Shown in pieces: positions 1-7,600 of a stretch of DNA of 9,480 nucleotides. This stretch comes from an uncultured Selenomonadales bacterium (lineage in GTDB: Bacteria > Bacillota > Negativicutes > Selenomonadales > Selenomonadaceae). The notes under the pieces were generated by a model, which saw only the letters and a list, made by a program, of their open reading frames with translations, did no database searches and was not told the DNA's origin. Position 1 is the first letter of the stretch, and each line of letters starts with the position of its first letter. The DNA lies in assembly GCA_947305445.1 (NCBI GenBank), contig CAMZDU010000023.1, positions 1 to 9,480 of the forward strand, in the 5' to 3' direction. The translations under genes and the position numbers were made by a program.

Positions 1-48
1 ACCGACTACAAAACGTCCGCGTTATTCCGCAGACGCACAAATTTATAA
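1..48 (+). CDS. Possible C-terminal tail of an upstream gene (partial)
   Basis: Frame 1 is open from the window edge for 15 codons and ends in TAA at 46-48. The tail (TDYKTSALFRRRTNL) is basic and cannot be assigned to a family. A weak imperfect hairpin (AGACGG at 58-63 with CCGCCT at 70-75, one A-C mismatch, followed by only three T) lies just downstream and could be a poor terminator. Fifteen open codons can arise by chance, so this is a weak call. The sequence to the left of the window would settle it. Confidence 0.25.
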   Translation, partial: TDYKTSALFRRRTNL

Positions 49-125
49 ACCTGCTTTAGACGGAGGCTCCCGCCTTTAGGCGACGAGTAGTTTACTTGAA
101 TACGTGAATACATTGGCGAAAATCT

Positions 126-153
126 TTGCCAAAATGCCGCGAGCAGTTATAAT
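126..153 (+). promoter_or_regulatory. Sigma70-type promoter of the aminotransferase gene
   Basis: TTGCCA at 126-131 (5 of 6 matches to TTGACA) and a perfect TATAAT at 148-153 are separated by 16 bp. Transcription would begin near 160, leaving a leader of about 27 nt. GGAGG at 174-178 sits 8 nt before the ATG at 187. Confidence 0.7.
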
Positions 154-186
154 GCGGTTAAATTTTTTTTTATGGAGGCTTAAAAT

Positions 187-1407
187 ATGACAGCAACACA
201 CGCGGCGGGGCGGAAGCTTAAAGACGCAATCTTTGATGCGAACCAGGCCTGCAACGAGGCGATAAAACTTCACGGGGCGGACGCCGTCACCAATGCGACA
301 ATCGGCGTTGTGCTCGACGAGAACGGCAAGCTTGCCACGTTGCCGACCGTTGAAAAAATTTTCCGCAACATGGATTTTTCTGAGCTGGTTTCCTACGCGC
401 CGATAAGCGGTCTGCCCGAATACTTGGACGCCGTGATTGATTTGACTTTCGCCGACAACAAGCCGAACGCGTATTTCGGAGCAGTGGCCACGGCCGGCGG
501 AACAGGTGCGATTCACCACGCCATCGCCAACTATGCTGAACGCGGCGACGCGGTTTTAACGTCCGATTGGTGCTGGGGAACTTACAATGTTATCTGCGTG
601 GAGACCGGCAAACGTTTGGAGACGTTTAAACTTTTCGACGACGCGTTAAACTTCAACATCGCAGATTTTGCCGTCAAAGTGGACGCGCTCCTCAAAAAAC
701 AAAAATCTCTGCTCGTGATACTCAACACGCCCGCGCACAATCCGACAGGTTACGCGCTCGGCTCCGACGAATGGGAGCAAGTCCTCAACGTGCTCAAGGC
801 GCAAATTTCTGCCGGCAAAAAAATTTCGTTGCTTGTCGACATCGCTTACATTGACTTTGCGGGCGAGAAAAATTCCACGCGAGCTTTCATGAAAAAATTT
901 TCCGACCTGCCCGGAAATCTCTTCGTGATGATTGCTTTCAGCATGTCGAAGAGTTTCACCTTTTACGGGCAACGGACGGGCGCACTTATCGGAGTGTCGC
1001 CGATTGAGACAATTATTGAAGAGTTCAAAAATGTTGGCAAGTACTCAAGCCGCGCCGCCTGGTCGAATGTCAATCGCGGTGCTCAAGCTCTGCTTGTCAA
1101 GCTTGCCGCGAACAAAGAACTTTTGCCGATTTATGAGGCCGAGCGCACGAAACTTTACGATATGGTTAAACGTCGCGCTGATGTTTTCGTCGCGGAGGCC
1201 AAGGCTTGCGGATTGCGTATCGTGCCGTACAAGGGCGGATTTTTTATTGCGGTGCCCGCTGCCGAACCTGCCGCCGTCTGTAAAAAACTTCACGACGATT
1301 TAATTTTTGCCGTGCCGCTGAAGTTGGGAATTCGTGTCGCGGCCTGCTCGACCTCTCTCGACAAAATGCACGGCGTCGCGGAAAAAATTCTTCGCGCCAT
1401 GAAATAA
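187..1407 (+). CDS. Aspartate/aromatic aminotransferase (class I, AspC/TyrB-like)
   Basis: This 406-residue PLP-dependent transaminase is full length for the AspC/TyrB group of fold-type I enzymes (usually 390-410 residues). It would move an amino group between an acidic or aromatic amino acid and 2-oxoglutarate in the cytoplasm. Expected active-site residues are visible: the GGTGA phosphate-binding turn, W130 (stacks on the cofactor, in the segment SDWCWGTYN), N185 (HNPTG), D218 and Y221 (VDIAY), the Schiff-base lysine K255 (SMSKSF), R263 (GQRTG) and R383 (GIRVA), which should bind the substrate carboxylate. The start is set by GGAGG 8 nt upstream. The gene has its own promoter and is followed by a strong terminator, so it is probably monocistronic. 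The fold and reaction type are secure. Whether aspartate, tyrosine/phenylalanine or another amino acid is preferred cannot be read from the sequence, so no symbol is given. Confidence 0.93.
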   Translation: MTATHAAGRKLKDAIFDANQACNEAIKLHGADAVTNATIGVVLDENGKLATLPTVEKIFRNMDFSELVSYAPISGLPEYLDAVIDLTFADNKPNAYFGAVATAGGTGAIHHAIANYAERGDAVLTSDWCWGTYNVICVETGKRLETFKLFDDALNFNIADFAVKVDALLKKQKSLLVILNTPAHNPTGYALGSDEWEQVLNVLKAQISAGKKISLLVDIAYIDFAGEKNSTRAFMKKFSDLPGNLFVMIAFSMSKSFTFYGQRTGALIGVSPIETIIEEFKNVGKYSSRAAWSNVNRGAQALLVKLAANKELLPIYEAERTKLYDMVKRRADVFVAEAKACGLRIVPYKGGFFIAVPAAEPAAVCKKLHDDLIFAVPLKLGIRVAACSTSLDKMHGVAEKILRAMK

Positions 1408-1428
1408 ACGTTCCGACAAAAAAAAATT

Positions 1429-1464
1429 TCCCTGCCGCTCGCTGTGAGTGACGGGGATTTTTTT
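1429..1464. terminator. Bidirectional rho-independent terminator between convergent genes
   Basis: A 12-bp imperfect stem pairs 1429-1440 with 1446-1457 (one mismatch, two G-T wobbles) around the loop GCTGT, followed by seven T at 1458-1464. A run of A before the stem (1419-1426) gives a T tract on the other strand. The hairpin can therefore end both the aminotransferase transcript (+) and the epimerase-family transcript (-). Confidence 0.88.
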
Positions 1465-1482
1465 ATGTTCGATAAAAAATTT

Positions 1483-2332
1483 TTAGCCGATGATGAATGA
1501 CATTTGCGTGTTGAAAGTTTCACCGACGTCAAGACGACGAATGCCTTCCTTGTCTTTAAGTTCGCCGGTGAAGTCTTCGTAATCGGCATGTCCGTGCCAG
1601 GGTTCGATGCAGATAAACGGCGCGCCACCTCGGTCGGGCGTCCAAATGCCCCAGTACGGAAAATCTTTGGCGCGGACAGTCAACGTCTTTTTGCTCTTGC
1701 GTGAACAGACCGTGATTTCGTCGGACTTCAAATCGTCGAAGACAAGCGCGTCGCCTTTGAACAGTTCGTAATTCAAATCAAGTTCGGTGCCGTCAAGCGT
1801 GGGGATTCTCTCGTGCGACAACGGACCGCTCGGCAGAAGTGCAATGCGCGAAGATTTTTCCTCGCGATTGAATTTCAGATAGCAGTCGTCAAAATTTTCG
1901 CGGTAGGAAATCGGACAACGAATTGCGGGGTGCGCACCGATTGAAAAATAAATCGGTTTGTTGTCGACGTTGATAACCTTCCAGATGAATTTGACTTCCT
2001 TGCCGGTAGCGGTAAGGATAGATGGCGAGAGTTGCGGCGTTGGATTCGAGAGCAAATGTAATCGAATTGGACGATGCGTCAACGAGCCAAAAATCACTCG
2101 TGCGGCCGAAGCCGTGCCCCGGCAACGTGTATTCCACGCCGTCGACGCGATACTTGTTGTTGACGAGCTTGCCAACAATCGGGAAGAGAATCGGCGAAGA
2201 ATATTTCCACCACGTCGGATCTCCGTCGAAAAGATATTCCGTGCCGTCGGCCAGTTCGGTCAATGCCTTAAGCTCCGCGCCGTGTTCCGCCACCGCGATT
2301 TTGAGGATGTCGTTTTGAAGAGTGTACAACAT
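1483..2332 (-). pseudogene. Aldose 1-epimerase (GalM/LacX-like) family gene, frame-broken
   Basis: Two minus-strand frames together make one aldose-1-epimerase-family protein, which would interconvert sugar anomers in the cytoplasm. The N-terminal part runs from ATG at 2332 (GGGAG at 2341-2345, 8 nt upstream) to about YPYRY at codons 105-109, with the HGFGR motif holding catalytic-type H73. The C-terminal part resumes in another frame at TGKEV and ends at TAA 1485-1483, with the second conserved His (IGAHPAI) and the Glu motif (IEPWHG). The frames overlap around 2001-2017, within a short tandem repeat (TACCGC/TACCGG). Family members, as I recall them, carry about eight more residues at this beta-strand. 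Restoring about 23-26 nt would fix both frame and length. It may be a real pseudogene or an assembly error. Promoter and ribosome site look intact, so decay would be recent. Confidence 0.82.
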
Positions 2333-2364
2333 AAAAATTTCTCCCTTCGCAAATTTCTGCCGCC

Positions 2365-2393
2365 ATTGTAAAGGAAAAATTTTTTTCGTGCAA
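2365..2393 (-). promoter_or_regulatory. Promoter of the epimerase-family gene
   Basis: On the minus strand, TTGCAC (2393-2388) is 17 bp from TACAAT (2370-2365), about 33 bp before the ATG at 2332. Spacing is ideal and each box departs little from consensus. It lies in the 114-bp gap after ttcA, so the epimerase gene is expressed separately. Confidence 0.7.
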
Positions 2394-2446
2394 TAACTTG
2401 TCAGCGCGAAAAAAGTGTGCGGCGAGAATGCGAGTGCTCTGATTTG

Positions 2447-3238
2447 TTACGAAAAATTTTTCAGTGCGAAGTAAGCCGTGCGCATCTGTTCGCGAGTTTT
2501 GGGCGCGTCCCACAGCTCGCCGACGGAATTTTTTCGCATGGCCGCCGCCAAATGGCTGAACAGGTCGGGAAAAATTTTTTCAAGCTCGACGATTAAATTT
2601 TTTATCCGCTGACGATTCGTTAAGCCGTCGAACGGGCACGGCGACTTCATCACGTCGAGACCGCGCTCCGCCGCAAAATCTGTTATCTCCGACTCGCGCA
2701 AATAAACGAGCGGCCGAATCACCGTGACGGACGTACGGTCGAGAAAAGTTTTGGGCTGAAACGTCGTCAACTGTCCGCTCGACAACAAACTCATAAAAAA
2801 AGTTTCGACTGCGTCGTCCAGGTGGTGGGCATAGGCGACTTTGTTCGCGCCCAATTCGACGGCACGACGATTGACAGCGGCGCGGCGGAAGTAGGCGCAG
2901 GTGTAACACGGACTTTTATTTTTTTGCTCGCGAATCAGCGCGGCAATGTCAACGACGTGAACTTCGTGAGCAATGCCCAGCTCGTTGCAAAATTTTTTGA
3001 CGCGGGAAATTTTTTCGCTGAAGTCGTCGTTAAAACGCGGGTCGATTGTCAGCGCGGCGAGAGAGAAATTTTTTTGTGTGCGTTGTTTTAAACAGGCCAG
3101 CGCGTATGTCAGAAGCAAACTGTCCTTGCCGCCGGAGACGCCGATTAAAATTTTGTCGTCGTCGTCAATCAATTCAAACTCCACCACGGCGCGAACAATC
3201 TTGCTGAAAATTATTTGCGGCAGATTTAAATTTGTCAT
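2447..3238 (-). CDS. ttcA: tRNA 2-thiocytidine biosynthesis protein TtcA family (PP-loop ATPase)
   Basis: This 263-residue protein is of the PP-loop tRNA thiolase family. TtcA activates C32 of some tRNAs with ATP and replaces its oxygen with sulfur, using a [4Fe-4S] cluster. Visible features are the PP-loop SGGKDS at residues 35-40, the CxxC pair C111/C114 (SPCYTC), the AHHLDDAVET motif around 137-146, RPLVYLRESEI at 175-185, and the third cluster cysteine C201 (SPCPFDG). The start at 3238 is chosen because GGAGG (3247-3243) lies 4 nt before it. An in-frame ATG at 3274 would place coding sequence inside the terminator hairpin of the upstream tRNA. Its length is near the short end for TtcA. 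Other related PP-loop thiolases (for example TtuA-like) share some motifs, but the cysteine spacing favours TtcA. No clear terminator follows. Confidence 0.88.
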   Translation of the reverse strand: MTNLNLPQIIFSKIVRAVVEFELIDDDDKILIGVSGGKDSLLLTYALACLKQRTQKNFSLAALTIDPRFNDDFSEKISRVKKFCNELGIAHEVHVVDIAALIREQKNKSPCYTCAYFRRAAVNRRAVELGANKVAYAHHLDDAVETFFMSLLSSGQLTTFQPKTFLDRTSVTVIRPLVYLRESEITDFAAERGLDVMKSPCPFDGLTNRQRIKNLIVELEKIFPDLFSHLAAAMRKNSVGELWDAPKTREQMRTAYFALKNFS

Positions 3239-3256
3239 AATTCCTCCGAACAACGC

Positions 3257-3283
3257 AAAAGGCGGAAGTTGCAAACTCCCGCC
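3257..3283 (-). terminator. Hairpin terminator after tRNA-Ala
   Basis: On the minus strand a 10-bp stem (one A-C mismatch; GGCGGAAGTT at 3261-3270 against AACTCCCGCC at 3274-3283) with a 3-nt loop is followed by TTTT (3260-3257). It lies between the tRNA and ttcA. The short T tract may allow some read-through into ttcA, for which no separate promoter was found. Confidence 0.6.
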
Positions 3284-3298
3284 TGAAAATTTCTGTGT

Positions 3299-3374
3299 TG
3301 GTGGAGACGGAGGGATTCGAACCCTTGACCCCCAGATTGCGAACCTGATGCTCTCCCAGCTGAGCTACGTCCCC
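3299..3374 (-). tRNA. tRNA-Ala (anticodon CGC)
   Basis: The minus strand folds into a standard 76-nt tRNA with encoded CCA (3301-3299) and discriminator A73. The acceptor stem GGGGACG/CGTCTCC contains G3-U70, the identity signal for alanyl-tRNA synthetase. The D arm is GCTC/GAGC. The anticodon loop TTCGCAA gives anticodon CGC, reading GCG, a codon used often in the neighbouring genes. The T loop is TTCGAAT. The T stem has four pairs plus an A49-C65 mismatch, which is slightly unusual. Position 32 is U, so this tRNA is not an expected substrate of the adjacent TtcA. Confidence 0.95.
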
Positions 3375-3384
3375 AACGCACGCG

Positions 3385-3414
3385 ATTATAACCCTGCACG
3401 TCGCACGTTGTCAA
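3385..3414 (-). promoter_or_regulatory. Strong promoter of tRNA-Ala
   Basis: On the minus strand a perfect TTGACA (3414-3409) and a perfect TATAAT (3390-3385) are 18 bp apart. The mature tRNA 5' end is at 3374, 10 nt past the -10 box. This is the best-matching promoter in the window, as expected for a stable RNA. Confidence 0.85.
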
Positions 3415-3423
3415 GAAAAATTT

Positions 3424-3452
3424 TTGTGCTTTAATTTGCCGCGTGATATAAT
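3424..3452 (+). promoter_or_regulatory. Promoter of the secreted-protein gene (extended -10)
   Basis: TATAAT at 3447-3452 is preceded by TG at 3444-3445 (extended -10, TGnTATAAT). A weak -35, TTGTGC, is at 3424-3429 with a 17-bp spacer. Its -35 box is only 9 bp from the -35 box of the tRNA promoter on the other strand, so the two start sites are back to back. Confidence 0.7.
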
Positions 3453-3479
3453 CGACGAAAAATTTTCGAGGAGATTTCG

Positions 3480-4598
3480 ATGAACTTTGTCAAAAAAATT
3501 TTTACAGCAATTTTGGCGGCAGTAACTTCCCTCGGTGCGTTTATGTCAGACGCGTCCGCTTCAAACAAAAATTTTCCGTCGACAGTGATGCACAAGCTCG
3601 ACGTCTGGTCGCGTGATTCGGGCGGCACGCTGATTTTTTCCGACAGTCCCGAATACGTTCGCCGCAATGGAATTCTTTACACCGACACAGTCGTCGGCGA
3701 GGCGCGGATTTTGTTCTATCATCTGAACGATACCGGAGTGCGCAAACGTTTTGCGGTAATCTTCGAGAACACGACGAATCGTCGCAACGTCATTGAGATT
3801 ACCCGCGGCGGGTTGAGTGCGCCGAACAGAAATTTTTTCAGCGTTGGCAAGATAACTCAAACTATGTACATGGAAGGCGACTTCACCGACCGCATCGAGT
3901 TGAATCGTTACGAGCGGGTTGTTTATCAGCCGCAGGACAATTATTTTCTTTTGAGGCCGGGGCAGTTGATTCACGGTGTATGCGATTTAATTGCAACCGC
4001 GCCCGTCAAAATTTTTCTTATGATGTATCCCGAACACGCCGACCCGTTGCAATTTTTGGAGCACGCCGAAATTTTGCCCAAGGACGCCAATCGATTGCGC
4101 GGCACGTTCAAGCAGATGAATCGCACGCTGACACTTAAGCGGCCGTATGATTGGGAGCGCGACGGTCTTGGCTACATTTTAATCGGCGACAACGTCAACG
4201 ACCTGTTCAAGCGCGGCATAGACGCCACCGACGGTTCAGAAGTCATAAACTACGGCAACTACGGCATAAATTATACTCTCAACTTCAACGTGAAATTTAT
4301 GACGCGTTTTTGCTTGAGTCCGCTCGGCGGGCACTACGCGGGCGCACTTCGCTACAAGTACGGTTCGACTTCGGGCGTGATTCAAACGCCGAATCATAAA
4401 CTTTACTTCGGCGACAGGATGCCGCCGGAAAATCAAACCGTTGCCCAAGCTCGTGAGGCCGGCATTTCGCTGATGACCGAGGGAACGGAGCTTAGCGAGC
4501 TGGGCAGTTATCGCGGGCAGGTCAGTTTCGAGTATTCACCGCCGGGCGCAAGCAACTTGCCCGTCAACATCGTGCTCATGCCGTCGAAAAATAATTAA
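3480..4598 (+). CDS. Secreted protein of unknown function
   Basis: The 372-residue product begins with a classical Sec signal peptide: two lysines at 5-6, a hydrophobic core at about 7-22, and a probable signal-peptidase I site after A27 (ASA-S), with no lipobox cysteine. No second membrane segment is evident, so the mature protein of about 345 residues should be exported. I do not recognise a catalytic domain. The mature part is beta-rich in character, with alternating hydrophobic residues and many Asn, Gly and Tyr, including a YGNYGINY stretch near 258-265. AGGAG at 3469-3473, 6 nt before ATG, fixes the start. It has its own extended -10 promoter. The glycosyltransferase gene starts 28 bp after its stop, with no terminator between, so the two may be co-transcribed. 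A surface or envelope role is only an inference. Confidence 0.85.
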   Translation: MNFVKKIFTAILAAVTSLGAFMSDASASNKNFPSTVMHKLDVWSRDSGGTLIFSDSPEYVRRNGILYTDTVVGEARILFYHLNDTGVRKRFAVIFENTTNRRNVIEITRGGLSAPNRNFFSVGKITQTMYMEGDFTDRIELNRYERVVYQPQDNYFLLRPGQLIHGVCDLIATAPVKIFLMMYPEHADPLQFLEHAEILPKDANRLRGTFKQMNRTLTLKRPYDWERDGLGYILIGDNVNDLFKRGIDATDGSEVINYGNYGINYTLNFNVKFMTRFCLSPLGGHYAGALRYKYGSTSGVIQTPNHKLYFGDRMPPENQTVAQAREAGISLMTEGTELSELGSYRGQVSFEYSPPGASNLPVNIVLMPSKNN

Positions 4599-4618
4599 CG
4601 CATTGTGAGGAAAAAAAT

Positions 4619-4671
4619 AATTAGGAATGATACGGTTGACACCACAACTCAAACAATTCCTAATTGCAACA
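4619..4671 (+). repeat. Palindromic repeat element, copy 1 (start of glycosyltransferase gene)
   Basis: AATTAGGAAT (4619-4628) and its exact reverse complement ATTCCTAATT (4656-4665) enclose 27 bp with a small inner stem (GTTG 4635-4638, CAAC 4645-4648). The right half, 4643-4671, matches 8701-8729 at about 26 of 29 positions, in the same orientation. The first possible ATG of the glycosyltransferase (4627) lies inside the left arm. Confidence 0.75.
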
Positions 4672-7600
4672 TTACCGATTTGGAGCGTGAACATTTTGAC
4701 CAAACGCAAATTAAAAAAATCCGTCAGACCGAAAATTTCCGCGTGTTACGTTGTTAAGGACGTTGCGCAGGATTTGCGTCGTTCGCTGGAGAGTTTGATA
4801 AAGTTTGTCGACGAAATTATTGTTGTCGACATCGGCTCGACTGACGAGACTGTTTCCGTAGCCGAAAAGTTTGGCGCGAAAATTTTTCATGAGCCTTGTA
4901 AAGAAGATTTTTCCGCGCCGCGAAATGTTGCGCTACGTGCGGCAACGGGCAACTGGATTATTTTTCTTGAGGCCGACGAATTTTTTGTAAACGATACGGC
5001 GAAAAATTTGCAAGCCGCCGTAAAATTTGCACGCGAAAAAAATTTTGATGCGCTTGCCGTGAATATCGTCACCGCGGACGCGAACGACGCCGATAAAATT
5101 TCGGGCGAAGTTTGCGAGTTGCGGCTGTTCAAAAATTCTGCGGACGTACATTTTGTCGGCAAGGTATACGAGCAAATTTTTGTCGGCGAAAGCCTTTTGC
5201 CGAGCGTGCCGACAAATTTGCTCACGCTCCGCACGATGCGGGGAACTCGAATAACGCAACAATGGCGCGAAAAAATTTCACTCACGCCGGAAGAGAAACG
5301 CCGCGAAGTTTTTACGTTTCTCAACGCGCTGATTCAAAGCGTTGAAATTTTTAACGACAGAGAAAAAAGTTTATGGCTTGCAGAAAAAATTTTCGCCCTC
5401 AATCCCGACGAACCCGAACCGCTCGAACGCGTCGCAATGGTTTATATCGATTACAAACTTGAGGACGCGGCAGACTCTGTCGTCAATTATTTGACGGAAA
5501 AATTTCCGCCGTCGTCTTGCAGATTGATGTTGCGCTCGCGATTGTGTTTCCTTAAAGAAAATATGCTCGACGCGATAAAATTTGCCGAGCAGGCTTTGGC
5601 GCAAGATGACGGCGATTTTGTTACGATGATGACGATTCGCAACGTTCTGGGGCAAGCGTATCGTTTTATCGGCAACATAAAAAAAGCTGTCGAACATTAT
5701 GAGCACAACGCCAAACTCGACTTGACCGCGCTGAAAAATTCTCCGCAGCTCGCGCAGGCGGACAATATTCGGCGCGAGGAGTACAACAATTATCTTTTCA
5801 ATCTGCACGACTTGAACGTCACCCGCGAAAAAATTTTTGCCGAGACGTGCAACTTCGCCAAACTGCTCGAACATATTCCGCGCTTCACTCACAACCGCAA
5901 ACGTCATGCTCGCCACAAAAAAATTCGCGTCGGCTACATTTCGCCGGACGTGCGATTTCATGTAGTTGCGTTTTTCAGCGCGCACTTTTTTACGAGCTTT
6001 GACAAGACGCGCTTTGAGGTGTTCGTTTACGCTAACAATGTTTCCGACAATGTTACCGAGCAATTTGCGGCGAACGTCGACGGCTTCCGCAACATTTCCG
6101 ATAAAAATTCCCGCGACGTTGCCGAGCAGATTATTGCGGACGAAATTGACATACTCGTTGACTTGGCGGGACACACTGCCAATAATTCGCTGGAAGTCAT
6201 GGCTTATAAGCCCGCGCCGATTCAAATCAGCGGCATCGGTTATTTCGACACGACCGGGCTTGACGCGATTGATTATTTCATTGCCGACAAGTTCACCGAC
6301 CCCGAAGGCCTCAACGAAAAATTTTTCACGGAGAAAATTTTGCGGCTGCAACACAGTCACTTCTGCTACGTCTGGCACGATTTGGCCTATCACATCACGC
6401 CCGCGCCCTGCAGTGTTAACGGTTATGTCACCTTCGTGAGTTTTAACGACTTCGGCAAGGTGACCGACGAGATGCTCAAGCTTTGGTCGCGGATTTTGGA
6501 CGGCGTGCCATCGTCGCGGCTGTACCTCAAAGGCAGAGTGTTCAACAAAAACTGTGGCGGCGATTTTATTCGCGAACGGCTAAAAGCGGCGGGAATTGAT
6601 CTTGACCGCGTGGACTGCGAACCGTTTGAAGTAAACTACGCTACCTGTTACGAGCGGGCGGACATTGCGCTTGACACGTTCCCATATCCTGGCGGCGGCA
6701 CGACCTGCGACGCGCTGTATATGGGCGTGCCCGTGATAACTTTGGTCGGCGAGCGGCACAATTCGCGCTTCGGCTACTCACTGCTCATGAACATGGGCTT
6801 AGGCGAGTTGTGCGCCTTCACCGCAGACGAATACGTCAAAAAAGCCGTCGAGCTTGCAAATGATCGCGAACGTTTGCGCGAATATCATTTGACGATTCGG
6901 CGGCGTATGGAAGAATCTCCCGTCATGAACGACGCAATTTATATGGGCGAGATTGAATCGGCTTACGAAAAAATTTTTGGCGCGTGGATAAGCGGCGAGC
7001 CTCTGCCGGATTTTCCGCAGGAAGTCGAGCCGATTACCGAAACTCTTGCCGAAGAATATTACAAGCGGGCAATGTCTTACATTCCACTTGAAGACGAGCG
7101 CGGCGAAAGCAAACTTAATCGCGTCGACTTCAAGCGCACGATTTATTTCGGCGAGCTTGCCGCGAAGGTCTCTTCCAAACGCGACGCAAAAATTTTGACT
7201 GCCATTGCCGACAGACGCTTCAACCTCAACGACAACATCGGCGCGTATGAAACGATGCGTGCGGCGGTTGATTACATTTACTCGGCGGACGGTGCGGCCA
7301 AAAATTACGGCGAGGAGTTTCGTTCGGAATGTCATGCAAAGCTTGCCAAGTTCGCGCAATACACGGGGCATCATGTTGAATCGACGGAGCATTACGCTCG
7401 TGCATTCGAGCTTGCTCCGGAATTTGTTCGGCGTGTTGAAATTTACGACGGCTGGCTGATATCGTTGCACTTCTTGTATCTGTCGAGCGCAGAACTTTCC
7501 GCGCCGCATTTTGATTATCAAAATTTTTTCGCGGACGTCAAACGCTTCACGACATACCACAAGCGGCACAAACGGATTAAAGTCGGCTACATCTCCGGCG

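Noticed and set aside
49..125. Riboswitch or structured leader before the aminotransferase
   Set aside because: The inverted repeats here (CGCC-TTTA-GGCG at 71-82 and TAAAC/GTTTA at 46-50 and 90-94) lie upstream of the promoter at 126-153, so they are not in the leader. No known aptamer pattern is recognised.
1889..2371. Plus-strand open frames across the broken epimerase gene
   Set aside because: They have no recognisable motifs or ribosome sites, and both minus-strand frames at this place carry clear epimerase motifs.
3239..3274. Earlier in-frame ATG for ttcA at 3274
   Set aside because: It would put coding sequence through the tRNA terminator hairpin and add a non-conserved 12-residue extension. 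GGAGG directly precedes the ATG at 3238.
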